A DNA stretch of 64,000 nt from Thermoanaerobaculia bacterium (GCA_022822365.1 JAJEBV010000011.1:1-64000); one strand, 5' to 3'; shown: positions 17,226 to 25,704, counted from the stretch's first letter. A program made the numbers and translations. The notes: generated by a model from the sequence alone, not told the origin.

Positions 17226-19013
17226 CTAGCGGCCGCCTCCGGGGGCGCGGAGCGATTGCCGCGCCTGGTAGAGGCGGAGACGGTCGAGGCGCTGCGGCGA
17301 GTTGGCGCCGGCGGTTTCCCGTTCGCGGTCCAGGGCTCGCTGCTGCCAGGAGACGGCGTCTTCGAAGCGGCCGGCCTCGGCCATTGCCATGGCCAGGGTT
17401 TCCAGGTGGTCGATCGCCGGTTGCTCGTCGACGACGGAGCGGGCGAGTTCCACCGCCCGTTGGCCGTCACGCACGGCGGCGTCGGAACTCGTGGCGAGAA
17501 GGCGGGCAAGCAGGTGTCGCACCGCGAGGTCGCCGGGGAAGCGTTCGAGCGCGGTCTCCAGCGCTTCCCGGGCCGCGGCGAACTGGCCGGTCCCGAACCG
17601 GGTCAGGCCGAGGTTGAAGTGGGCGCGCAGATCGTCCGGGGTCAGCGCCGTCAGGGCTTCCAGGTGGTCGGCGGCTCGGGCGGGTTCGCCGGCCTCGAGC
17701 AGCATGGCGGCGAGCAACCGGTGCGCTTCGATCGCTCCGGGGTCGAGCCGGACGATCTCCTCGAGTTCGGAGCGGGCGCCGGAGGCGTTGCCGGCGTCGG
17801 CCCGGGCTCGCGCCCGCATGAGCCGCCACTGGAGGTTCTCCGGATCGATGTCGGCGGCCTGCTCCAGGTGTCGGGCGCCCTCGCCGGTGCGCCCGGTTCG
17901 GCCCAGCAGGAGGGCGAGATTGAAGTGCGCCGCGCCGTGGGAGGGGTTCAGCTCGATCGCCCGGCGGAGGTGCTCCTCGGCGGCCGCCTGATCGCCGGTT
18001 TCGATCAGGGAGCGGGCGAGGTTGAAATGGACTTCCGGGTCGCTGCCGTCCTCGGCGAGGAGCTCCCGGTACAGGGCGATCGCCTCGTCGTTCCGGCCGG
18101 AGCGGGCGGCGCGCACCGCCCGGTCGAACCGGGCCTCGGTCTTCAGGCCGTAGATCTGGAGCCGGTCCCGGAGCGGATCGACGATCGCGATCGGGACCTG
18201 GCGGTTGCGCGCCAGCTCGGCGCGGGCCCGGGACGTCTCGCCGGCCGCCCGCAGGGCCATTCCGAGGTGATGGTGAACGACGCTTCCTTCCGGTTGCGAG
18301 GCCAGCACCTCCTCGAAGGCGGCGATCGCTTGCGCGATCTCGCCCCGGTCCAGCGCCACCCGGCCGAGACCGAAGCGTGCCGCGGCGCTCTCGGGCCGGA
18401 TCTCGAGCGCCCGCCCATAGGCTGCCGCGGCCGCGTCGAGGTCGCCGGCGTCGAGGTGGAGGTCGCCGCTGCGGATCAGGGTCGCCGTGTCGTTCGGGCT
18501 CAGTGCGAGGGCGGCGCGGGCCGAGAGCCGGGCGCGCTCCAGGTTGCCGGTGGCGTCGTGGAGCAGCAACTCGTAGTAGGTCCACTGGAAGTCGTTCGGC
18601 GCCAGCAGCCGGAGTTGCGCGAGGCAGACGGCGGCGGCGCCGTGGAGTTCGTGGTGGAGATACTGCAGGCAGAGGTCGCCGAAGATGTTCGCGGCGTATT
18701 GCGCCTGCTCGTCCGTCGAGGCGGCGACGAGGGCGTCGGCCGCGGCGGTCCGGTCGGCGGCGAGTTGCTCGCGTTGCTCGGGGTCCAGGTGGTCGAGCGA
18801 CGGCGCCGGCAGGGCGTCCACGGAGAGCAGGGCGCGGACCTTGCGGGCGTCTTCGGTCGGTGGCGGCTCCTGGGCGGCGGCTGACGCGGCGGCGAGGCAG
18901 AGGCCGAGGGGGAGGACGTAGAGAGAAAAAGGTCGGCCTTCGGCCGGCGTTCTCTTGGCCGCCTTCGGCGGCAGCGGGTCGGAAGATCCGCGCACCCAGC
19001 GGAAGAGAGTCAA
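17226..19013 (-). CDS. Exported tetratricopeptide repeat protein
   Basis: TPR protein of about 595 aa, likely periplasmic or cell-surface and a protein-interaction scaffold. From about residue 90 onward it is built of successive 34-residue helix pairs (e.g. AAAAYGRALEIRPESAAARF, then VHFNLARSLIETGDQAAAEE). There is no ATG at the front. TTG at 19013 overlaps the upstream gene's TGA as TTGA; GTG at 18995 is the alternative. Either way the first 20-30 residues come from a family B repeat (WVRGSSDPLPPKAAK) and precede the hydrophobic signal segment SLYVLPLGLCLAAASAAAQ. Sandwiched between two CRTAC1-like genes with overlaps or near-overlaps, it probably works with them. The frame stays open far upstream, but that part is antisense-like shadow of the neighbour. 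Confidence 0.8.
   Translation of the reverse strand: MTLFRWVRGSSDPLPPKAAKRTPAEGRPFSLYVLPLGLCLAAASAAAQEPPPTEDARKVRALLSVDALPAPSLDHLDPEQREQLAADRTAAADALVAASTDEQAQYAANIFGDLCLQYLHHELHGAAAVCLAQLRLLAPNDFQWTYYELLLHDATGNLERARLSARAALALSPNDTATLIRSGDLHLDAGDLDAAAAAYGRALEIRPESAAARFGLGRVALDRGEIAQAIAAFEEVLASQPEGSVVHHHLGMALRAAGETSRARAELARNRQVPIAIVDPLRDRLQIYGLKTEARFDRAVRAARSGRNDEAIALYRELLAEDGSDPEVHFNLARSLIETGDQAAAEEHLRRAIELNPSHGAAHFNLALLLGRTGRTGEGARHLEQAADIDPENLQWRLMRARARADAGNASGARSELEEIVRLDPGAIEAHRLLAAMLLEAGEPARAADHLEALTALTPDDLRAHFNLGLTRFGTGQFAAAREALETALERFPGDLAVRHLLARLLATSSDAAVRDGQRAVELARSVVDEQPAIDHLETLAMAMAEAGRFEDAVSWQQRALDRERETAGANSPQRLDRLRLYQARQSLRAPGGGR
18958..18991 (+). repeat. Double-hairpin repeat family B (copy 3)
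   Basis: GCCGCC-TTC-GGCGGC (18958-18972) and GCGGGTC-GGAA-GATCCGC (18974-18991, one G-T wobble), followed by GCACCCAGCGGA. It is preceded by a CGGCC-TTC-GGCCG hairpin near 18934-18946. It occupies the translated beginning of the TPR gene. Confidence 0.85.
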
Positions 19014-20731
19014 GGCGGTGCGTCCCGTCGCACGGTGTGGTAGCGGCCGGTCTCGAGCGTTTCTGTCTGCGTGGTGCCGTTGGGCCAGCGGATCTCGATC
19101 GTGCGGTTCACGGCTTCGCCGGCCGGTTCGGCGGCGGCGGGCAGCGCGAACAGCAGCCGCGGATCGCGGGCGGAGACATAGCTGCCGTCGGTGCGGACCC
19201 TGCGCCAGCCGCCTTCGCCGGCGAGGCGGGCGCGGGCGCCGTAGACGTCGATGAGGCCCCGGCCGTCGGCGCCGCCGGCCTCGACCAGCCTCAGGCCGAG
19301 CCAGTTGCGCCCGGGCCGGCGCTGGTTCAGGAGGACGCGGGCGGGTCCGCCGTTGTTGGAGATGAGGAGGTCCGGATCGCCGTCGTTGTCCAGGTCGCCG
19401 ACCGCCAGGCCGCGGCTGACCTCGAGGTGGACCGGCCGCTCCCGGCGTTCGGCCGGCACGGTCTCGAAGCGGCCGCCGCCGAGACCGCGGAAGAGCTGGT
19501 TCTCCATCCGCAGCGGGTGCGGGTCGCCGGCTTCGACCTGGGCCTCGATCCGTCGCACCGCCCCGTTCACGACGTAGAGATCGAGCACGCCGTCGCCGTC
19601 GACGTCGAGGCTGGCGGCGCCGAAGCCGGTCATCGGCCAGCTTGCGTCGATCAGGCCGGCCTCCCGGCTGCGGTCGTCGAAGAGGCCGTCGCCGTCGTTC
19701 AGGTAGAGCGTGTTGTGCTCGCGGACCAGGTGGGAGAGGAAGAGGTCGGGTGAGCCGTTGCCGTCGAAGTCGCCAACGGCGACGCCCATGCTGGCCTGCG
19801 GCCGTCCGTCGCGGTCGAAGGCGGCGCCCGCGAACACGGCGTCCTCGATGAACGTGCCGTCGCCCTGGTTGAGCCACAGGTGGTTCGCCATCTGGTCGTT
19901 GGCGACGTAGAGATCGACGAGACCGTCGCCGTTGAAGTCGTCGGCGGCGGCGCCGAGCGCCGTGGCGGGCGCCACCGTGTCGGCGCCCAGGCCGGAGCTG
20001 ACCGTGGCGTCGACGAAGGTCCCGTCGCCGAGGTTGCGGAGGAGGCGGTCGGCCTGGGCCGGCTGACTCAGCGGGCCGCAGTAGTCCGGCTGCCCGCTGG
20101 TCAGGAAGCAGCGCTTGCGGTTAGCGCGGTGGAAGCGGTGGTAGTTGCCGACGTACAGGTCGAGCCAGCCGTCCGCGTCGTAGTCGAAGAAGACGGCCGG
20201 CACGCTGAACCGGCGGTCGTCGACTCCGGCGGCCTCCGTGGCGTCCTCGAAGCCGCGGCCTCCGAGGTTGCGGAGGAGCCGGTTGGAGCCCAGGTTCGTC
20301 AGGTAGAGGTCGACCCAGCCGTCCCGGTCGTAGTCGGCCGTGGCGACTCCGATGTTGTAACCCGGCTCGAGGAGTCCGAACTCCGCCGTGACGTCGGTGA
20401 AGCGGAGTTCGCCGGTCTCGGCGAGACCGTTCCGGAACAGGCGGTCGGTCGGTTCGGCCGCGGGCGGCGGGAAGACGGGCGTCCGGCTCTCGTCACCGTC
20501 GAAGGAGCGCCCCTGGCCGAGGTAGACGTCGAGATCGCCGTCGTTGTCGACGTCGAACAGTGCGACCCCGGCGCCCACCACCTCGGCGGTGTAGAGCTGT
20601 CCGGTCATGCCGTTGTAGTGGACGAAGTCGATGCCCACGTCGGCGCCGGCTTCCACGAATGCGGGCGGGGCGTCCTCGAGGTTTCCGGGCGTCGCGGCGA
20701 GGGTGGCGACGAGCGCCAGTGTGACCGTCAT
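19010..20731 (-). CDS. CRTAC1 family protein (FG-GAP/VCBS + ASPIC/UnbV)
   Basis: Exported propeller protein of 573 aa, close in layout to the protein at 155-1915. It has a short signal peptide (MTVTLALVATLAATPG), then FG-GAP/VCBS blades from about residue 30 to 470 (VALFDVDNDGDLDVYLGQG, then VATADYDRDGWVDLYL), then an ASPIC/UnbV-like C-terminus containing DGSYVSARDPRLLF. Its stop codon overlaps the TTG start of the downstream TPR gene. 152 bp containing a family B repeat separate it from the upstream CoA-transferase gene. Ligand unknown. Confidence 0.88.
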   Translation of the reverse strand: MTVTLALVATLAATPGNLEDAPPAFVEAGADVGIDFVHYNGMTGQLYTAEVVGAGVALFDVDNDGDLDVYLGQGRSFDGDESRTPVFPPPAAEPTDRLFRNGLAETGELRFTDVTAEFGLLEPGYNIGVATADYDRDGWVDLYLTNLGSNRLLRNLGGRGFEDATEAAGVDDRRFSVPAVFFDYDADGWLDLYVGNYHRFHRANRKRCFLTSGQPDYCGPLSQPAQADRLLRNLGDGTFVDATVSSGLGADTVAPATALGAAADDFNGDGLVDLYVANDQMANHLWLNQGDGTFIEDAVFAGAAFDRDGRPQASMGVAVGDFDGNGSPDLFLSHLVREHNTLYLNDGDGLFDDRSREAGLIDASWPMTGFGAASLDVDGDGVLDLYVVNGAVRRIEAQVEAGDPHPLRMENQLFRGLGGGRFETVPAERRERPVHLEVSRGLAVGDLDNDGDPDLLISNNGGPARVLLNQRRPGRNWLGLRLVEAGGADGRGLIDVYGARARLAGEGGWRRVRTDGSYVSARDPRLLFALPAAAEPAGEAVNRTIEIRWPNGTTQTETLETGRYHTVRRDAPP

Positions 20732-20800
20732 GGCTGGACAGGATCATACGACTGCCGCGGGGTGCGCCGGATCGTCGCCGCTTCGCGGCGCGTACTTCTG

Positions 20801-20859
20801 GCCGCCTTCGGCGGCAGCGGGTCAGAAGACCCGCGCACCCAGCCGGCGGGTGCGCCGGC
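20801..20859 (+). repeat. Double-hairpin repeat family B (copy 4) joined to a family A-like palindrome
   Basis: GCCGCC-TTC-GGCGGC (20801-20815), GCGGGTC-AGAA-GACCCGC (20817-20834), GCACCCA, then GCCGGCG-GGTG-CGCCGGC (20842-20859) and again GCACCCAGTGTG. It fills most of the gap between the CoA-transferase stop and the CRTAC1 start. Confidence 0.85.
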
Positions 20860-20883
20860 GCACCCAGTGTGCGGGCGCGTCCG

Positions 20884-23373
20884 CTAACGGATCGGCTCCG
20901 TTCCGATCACCTTCTCCCGTTCCAGGGCGTCGAGTTCGTCGGCGCCCAGGCCGAGCAGGCGCGTCAGCACCTCGCGGTTGTGCTGGCCGAGCGTCGGCGC
21001 CGGCCATTCGACGGCGTAGGGCCGGCTCTGGCCGTCTTCAGGCGCCGGACGGAACGGGGCGGACGGGTTGGGCTGATTGCCGACGTACGCTCGCTCACGC
21101 CACTGCCAGTAGCCGCGGGCCTCTAGATGCGGGTCGTAGAGCACGTCGAGCGAGTTTCGTAGCACGGCCGCCGGCACGCCCGCGGAGGTGAGGCGCCGCT
21201 CCAGGGCCAGGCCGTCGTGGAGCCTCGTGCGTGTCGCCAGGGCCCGGTCGAGCTCGTCCTCGCGCTGCTTGCGGCCGGTGGCGTCGGCGAAGGCGGGATC
21301 CTCCGCGTCCATGCCCAGAGCGTCGCAGAGTCCTTTCCACTGCTCCCCGGTCTCGACCGTAATCGTGATCCAGGGCTCCGCGCCGATGCACGGGTAGACG
21401 CCCCACGGCGCGAACAGCGGGTGGCGGCCGCCGGTGCGTTCGGGCGGGGCGCCGCGGACCGCCTGCTCGATCAGGCCATGGGCGGCGAGCGGGAACATGG
21501 ACTGGACGTGGGAGAGGTCGACGTACTGGCCTTCGCCCGTCCGCCGGCGGTGGCGGAGGGCGGGCAGGAGCGCGGCGGCGGCGTTGATGCCGGCGATCGG
21601 GTCGCCGAGGGCGACGTGCTGCATGGTCGGCGGGTCGGCCGCGCGACCGTTCAGGTGGGGCAGTCCGGACGCCTGCTCGACGGTCGAGCCGTAGGCGCGG
21701 TGGTTCATCCAGGGCCCGCTCCTGCCGAAGGGCGGCATGGAGACCATGACCAGCTCGGGGTTCGCCTCGCGCAGCCGCTCGTAGTCGAGACCCAGCCTGG
21801 GCAGGACACTGGCGGTGTAGTTCTCGATCACCGCGTCCGACTTCGCGACGAGGCGCAGCAGGAGATCGACGCCGCGCCGGCTGGTCAGGTCGAGAGTGAT
21901 CCCCAGCTTGTTGCGGCCGGTCGTGTTGAAGGCGGTCGACTGCTCGTAGAGCTTCTGCGCTATCGACTCCGGCGTCGACTCCCAGCCCCGCCACCAGTCG
22001 AAGTACTGGCACGACTCCACCTTGATCACGTCGGCGCCGAGGTCGGCGAGCTGGCGGGTGGCGAGCGGGCCGGCCCAGCCCATCGTCAGGTCGACAATGC
22101 GGATGTCGCCGAGCAGGGTGGGTCGGCGCGCGGACTGTCGGTGTGCCGTCTGTCGGTGCGCGGACTGTCGATGCGCCGGCCCTCTGGCCGGCATCCGGTC
22201 CGGTTGCTCGGGGTCGCCAGCCGTTTGCGCGGCGTGCCCGTGACCCCCGGCTGCCTCGGTGGCGTCGTGCGCGCCGAGGCGTGGCGCCTTCCCTCCGGTC
22301 GCCGCGGGAGTGCGATGCAGGCGAAACGGCGTGCCGGCGGCGAGAAAACGACCCTGGTCGGCGTGTTCGGCTTCAACCCAGGCGTCGCGATCCCGGAACT
22401 GCTCGAGGTCGAAGAGTTCTGCCGGCGTCGGAGCGAGCGCGAGAGGGACGCGGGCCGCCTGCCCAGCCTCGACCCACTCGCGGGCGGTTCGCTCCAGGAG
22501 GCGCGGCCTGAGCGCGGCGTCGATCCGGTCGGCATCCTCGAGCCGGTTGATCGACACCTGGTAACGGGGCTCGGCGCCGAGTTCGTCGAGACCCAGCAGC
22601 GAGCAGAGGCTCCGCCACTGGGACGGGGTCACCGTCGTCACGCCGAGCCAGCCGTCGCGGCAGCGATAGATGCCGACCGGATAGGTGGGCCAGAAGCGGT
22701 TGATGCCGACCCGGGGGCGGATCTCTCCCGTCACGAGGGTTCCCGGGGGGCCGGGCTCGGTGATGCACATCGCCGCCTCGAGGATCGAGACGTCCAGGTG
22801 AAGCGGGGCGTCGAGCCGTCCGGTCTCCCGAGCCAGCAGGTGGCCGACCGCGCCCACGTAGGCCAGCGTGCCCGCGACCACCTGCGGCGTGTGCCCCGTG
22901 GCCAGGATCGGCGGCCCGTCGGCCGGTCCGAGCGCCCTTGCGGCGCCGGTGTGGGTGCTGATGATGGGGTCCGTGGCGGTGCGGCCGGCGTAGGGACCCG
23001 AGGCGCCGAACCAGGAGATGGAGAGCCGGGTCTGGCCCTCGAGCAGTCGTCTCTCCGCGGCGGCGTCGGCGTCGAGGATGAGATCGGCGCCGTCGAGCAG
23101 GCCGCCGGCCTCGGGGTCCTCCGGTCCGGCGGCGACACTGCGTTTGCCGAGGGACAGCCAAGTCGCGAGCGCGCTGGCCTCGGGTGCCGACGCTTCCGGA
23201 TGGAAGGGAGGCAGGCGGCGGATCGGCTGGCCTTCACCCGGCGGCTCGAGGTTCGTCACCGCGGCGCCGAGGTCGCGGAAGAGCTTCCCGCAGTAGGCGG
23301 TGGCGACCGTGCCGCCGAGGTCAACGACGTGGATGCCGGCCAGGGCGCCGGCGCTGGTGTCCTTGGTCTGCAT
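20884..23373 (-). CDS. Fused two-domain family III (CaiB/BaiF) CoA-transferase
   Basis: Cytoplasmic enzyme of 829 aa made of two CaiB/BaiF-type halves, predicted to move CoA between carboxylic acids; substrates unknown. The first half (about 10-375) starts GIHVVDLGG and has the expected aspartate at D194 (HLDVSILEAAM). The second (about 425-829) starts DIRIVDLTMGWAGPLATRQL and has D619 (YVDLSHVQSM). The linker at about residues 391-415 is encoded by a palindromic repeat with a threefold AHRQ-type tandem tail. ATG 23373 is chosen because upstream codons only translate intergenic repeat sequence. It is divergent from the MFS gene and heads the CRTAC1/TPR run. Fused CoA-transferases of this kind are known. 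Confidence 0.9.
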   Translation of the reverse strand: MQTKDTSAGALAGIHVVDLGGTVATAYCGKLFRDLGAAVTNLEPPGEGQPIRRLPPFHPEASAPEASALATWLSLGKRSVAAGPEDPEAGGLLDGADLILDADAAAERRLLEGQTRLSISWFGASGPYAGRTATDPIISTHTGAARALGPADGPPILATGHTPQVVAGTLAYVGAVGHLLARETGRLDAPLHLDVSILEAAMCITEPGPPGTLVTGEIRPRVGINRFWPTYPVGIYRCRDGWLGVTTVTPSQWRSLCSLLGLDELGAEPRYQVSINRLEDADRIDAALRPRLLERTAREWVEAGQAARVPLALAPTPAELFDLEQFRDRDAWVEAEHADQGRFLAAGTPFRLHRTPAATGGKAPRLGAHDATEAAGGHGHAAQTAGDPEQPDRMPARGPAHRQSAHRQTAHRQSARRPTLLGDIRIVDLTMGWAGPLATRQLADLGADVIKVESCQYFDWWRGWESTPESIAQKLYEQSTAFNTTGRNKLGITLDLTSRRGVDLLLRLVAKSDAVIENYTASVLPRLGLDYERLREANPELVMVSMPPFGRSGPWMNHRAYGSTVEQASGLPHLNGRAADPPTMQHVALGDPIAGINAAAALLPALRHRRRTGEGQYVDLSHVQSMFPLAAHGLIEQAVRGAPPERTGGRHPLFAPWGVYPCIGAEPWITITVETGEQWKGLCDALGMDAEDPAFADATGRKQREDELDRALATRTRLHDGLALERRLTSAGVPAAVLRNSLDVLYDPHLEARGYWQWRERAYVGNQPNPSAPFRPAPEDGQSRPYAVEWPAPTLGQHNREVLTRLLGLGADELDALEREKVIGTEPIR
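22131..22192 (-). repeat. Family A palindrome with threefold 15-bp tandem tail, inside the CoA-transferase gene
   Basis: Palindrome GCCGGCC-CTCT-GGCCGGC at 22175-22192, preceded by three 15-bp units (22131-22145, 22146-22160, 22161-22175) of the pattern CNGNCTGTCGGTGCG. The units match the GCACCGACAG tail seen beside other copies. The insertion keeps the frame and falls between the two catalytic halves. Confidence 0.85.
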
Positions 23374-23448
23374 GGGGTTGATCGGGGCGGAGTGTAGATC
23401 GTGCAGGGTGTCGGGGTGGGACCGTGCCGGATTCCGCCTGCGGCGGGT

Positions 23449-23466
23449 GCCGGCCAGAAGGCCGGC
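23449..23466 (+). repeat. Palindromic repeat GCCGGCC-AGAA-GGCCGGC
   Basis: Perfect 7-bp stem, 4-nt loop, followed by GCACCGGCG. A second small hairpin CCGCC-TGC-GGCGG lies just before it (23435-23447). It sits between the divergent CoA-transferase and MFS genes, 26 bp ahead of the MFS start. Confidence 0.85.
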
Positions 23467-23492
23467 GCACCGGCGCCGACAGTCGGCGTAGG

Positions 23493-24779
23493 ATGCCTCC
23501 GGTGAAACGCCAGACATACCTCCGGCTGTCCGTCATGATGCTCCTGCAGTACGGGGTCTGGGGCGTCTGGCTGCCGGTGCTGGCCCGGTACCTGCAGGCC
23601 GACCAGGTCGAGGGCGGCCTGGGCTTCAGCCCCGGGCAGGTCGGCTGGATTCTGGGCCTGGCCAGTTCGATCGGCGCCGTCACCGCGCCGTTCGTGGCCG
23701 GTCAGCTCGCCGACCGCGCGTTCTCGACGCAGCGCGTTCTCGCGGTGCTGCTGCTGGCCGGCGGCGCGATCAAGATCGTCACCGCGTACCAGACGACGTT
23801 CTCCGCCTGGCTCTGGCTCTCCGTGGCCTACTCGGTGCTGTACACGCCGACCCTGGCGCTCTCGAACTCGCTCGCCTTCGCGCACCTGGACGACCCCGAC
23901 AGCCAGTTCCCCAAGGTGCGAGTCTGGGGCACGATCGGCTGGATCGCGGCGAGCTGGGCGTTCCCCCTGTTCTGGCTGCTCTCCGACGTCCGGTTCTCGT
24001 GGCTGCCGCCGTTCTACGTCGGGACCGAGGCCGCCGACGCGACGGCGAGACTCGTCGATTCGCTGATCTGGAGCGGCGTGCTGGCGTTCGGCTACGCCCT
24101 GTTCTGCCTCTTCCTGCCGCCGACGCCGCCGCGGCGGGACGCGGAGGAGAAGCTCGCCTTCGCGAAGGCCTTCGGGCTGTTCCGCCAGCGATCGTTCGCG
24201 GTGCTGGTCGCGGCGAGTCTGCCGATCGCGGTGATCCACCAGATCTACTTCATGCAGACGGCGCCGTTCATGAGCGAGGTGCTGGGGCTTCCGGACAGCC
24301 GGATCGGGCCGGCGATGAGCATCGGCCAGTTCGCCGAGATCGCGGTCATGGTGGCGACCGGCTGGCTACTGGCACGGCTCGGTTTCCGTGGCGTCATCGT
24401 CATCGGGGCCTTCGCCTACTGCGCCCGCTACGCGATCTTCGGCAGCGACTTCCTGCCCGTTGAGGTGATCGTCGCCAGCCAGGCGCTTCACGGCCTCTGC
24501 TACGCCTGCTTCTTCGCCGCCGCCTTCATCTACGTCGACCGGATCGCCGAGCCGGACGTTCGCCACTCCGCCCAGACGGTGTTCGGGATCGTGATCCTGG
24601 GTCTCGGGCCGGTCCTGGCGGCGCCGGTGCTCCAGGTGCTGTCCGAGGCGTTCACGAACGACGCCGGCGTGCTCGACTACTCGGCGCTCTGGTACTCGCT
24701 GTCGGTCCTGGCCCTGGTGACGATGCTGGGGTTCGGGGCGCTGTTCAGGGATCAGACGTCGCAGACGCCCACGCCGTGA
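23493..24779 (+). CDS. MFS transporter, nucleoside:H+ symporter-like (NupG/XapB type)
   Basis: Inner-membrane transporter of 428 aa with about 12 predicted membrane helices. The opening LSVMMLLQYGVWGVWLPVLARYL and the following GQVGWILGLASSIGAVTAPF resemble the Nuc_H_symport branch of the major facilitator superfamily. That branch includes nucleoside permeases, but many members are uncharacterised, so the substrate is open. ATG 23493 is the start. GTG at 23502 is an alternative, and upstream codons translate a palindromic repeat. The 3' end overlaps the convergent isomerase gene by 28 bp. The neighbouring sugar-isomerase-like gene makes a sugar or nucleoside substrate plausible (inference). 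Confidence 0.85.
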   Translation: MPPVKRQTYLRLSVMMLLQYGVWGVWLPVLARYLQADQVEGGLGFSPGQVGWILGLASSIGAVTAPFVAGQLADRAFSTQRVLAVLLLAGGAIKIVTAYQTTFSAWLWLSVAYSVLYTPTLALSNSLAFAHLDDPDSQFPKVRVWGTIGWIAASWAFPLFWLLSDVRFSWLPPFYVGTEAADATARLVDSLIWSGVLAFGYALFCLFLPPTPPRRDAEEKLAFAKAFGLFRQRSFAVLVAASLPIAVIHQIYFMQTAPFMSEVLGLPDSRIGPAMSIGQFAEIAVMVATGWLLARLGFRGVIVIGAFAYCARYAIFGSDFLPVEVIVASQALHGLCYACFFAAAFIYVDRIAEPDVRHSAQTVFGIVILGLGPVLAAPVLQVLSEAFTNDAGVLDYSALWYSLSVLALVTMLGFGALFRDQTSQTPTP

Positions 24780-25618
24780 GCTAGCGCGGCCAGCTTGTCC
24801 TCGCCCTTGGGGACAAACTCCTGGCCCACGATGCCCGTGTAGCCGGTTTCGAGGATGGCGCGCATGATCGCCGGGTAGTACAGCTCCTGGTCCTCGTCCA
24901 GTTCGTTGCGGCCGGGGTTGCCCGCCGTGTGGTAGTGGCCGATGTGCTCGTGGTGGTCGCGGATCGTGCGGATCACGTCGCCTTCCATGACCTGCGCGTG
25001 GTAGATGTCGTAGAGGATCTTGAAGCGGTCGGAGGCCACCCGGTCCACGAGTTCGACCAGCCAGGGCATGTTGTCGGCCATGTAGTCGGCGTGGTTGACC
25101 TTGGAGTTGAGCAGCTCCATGCAGATCGTGACGCCCTTCTGTTCGGCGTGGCCGACGACCTGCTTGAGGGCCGTGACGCAGTTCTCCAGACCCTCGCTGT
25201 CGGGCATGCCCTCGCGGTTGCCCGAGAACGTGATCACGTTGGGGAAACCCGCCTCCGCGGTGGCGTCGATGGCGGCGGTGATCGCCTCCAGGCAGGCTTC
25301 GTGGTTGGCGGGATCGTTGATGCCCTTGGTGATGCCGTGGCTGTTCGTCATGGCGCAGGAGAGGCCGTGTTCCTGCAGGGTCGGGAAGGCCTCGGGTCCC
25401 AGAATCTCGATCGACTCGAGGCCCATCGCGCGGGCGGCGGCCGCAAGCTCCTCAAGCGGGATCCGGCCGTAGCACCACTGGCAGACGGATTGGCGGATCC
25501 TCCCGTTCCTGATGACCCGCTCCTGCTGGGCAGCGAGGGCTCCGGGCGCGGCGGCCGCGGCGGCGACCGAAGCGGCGCCGGCGATCAGGGTTCGGCGGGA
25601 GAGGGACTCTGTGTTCAT
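24752..25618 (-). CDS. Tat-exported hydroxypyruvate isomerase-like TIM-barrel protein
   Basis: Protein of 288 aa. The N-terminus has a twin-arginine signal (SRRTLIAGA followed by an alanine-rich hydrophobic stretch and an AQQ cleavage region). The mature part is an AP-endonuclease-2-like TIM barrel of the Hyi family: MELLNSKVNH, ILYDIYHAQVMEGD and GHYHTAGNPGRNELD carry the metal-binding Glu, Asp and His positions of sugar-phosphate isomerases/epimerases. Export suggests it is not a classical cytoplasmic hydroxypyruvate isomerase. ATG 25618 gives the clean Tat signal; upstream in-frame Met codons only add unlikely residues. Convergent overlap with the MFS gene is 28 bp. Substrate unknown. Confidence 0.87.
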   Translation of the reverse strand: MNTESLSRRTLIAGAASVAAAAAAPGALAAQQERVIRNGRIRQSVCQWCYGRIPLEELAAAARAMGLESIEILGPEAFPTLQEHGLSCAMTNSHGITKGINDPANHEACLEAITAAIDATAEAGFPNVITFSGNREGMPDSEGLENCVTALKQVVGHAEQKGVTICMELLNSKVNHADYMADNMPWLVELVDRVASDRFKILYDIYHAQVMEGDVIRTIRDHHEHIGHYHTAGNPGRNELDEDQELYYPAIMRAILETGYTGIVGQEFVPKGEDKLAALAHGVGVCDV

Positions 25619-25704
25619 CGGAAGGGTCTCCGGGTGGACAGCGTTGAGGAAGGTGAGGAGGCTGATTTCCATCTTAGCGCCGGCCCCGGGGTACGATCGT
25701 TCCA

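Noticed and set aside
17226..19877. Long N-terminal extension of the TPR protein (883 aa reading)
   Set aside because: The extra about 290 residues are an out-of-frame reading of the upstream CRTAC1 gene, rich in Arg and Pro. The TPR gene begins at its TTG/GTG near 19013.
22131..22192. Tandem 15-bp units as a CRISPR array
   Set aside because: No unique spacers separate the units, they are translated in frame, and there are no cas genes.
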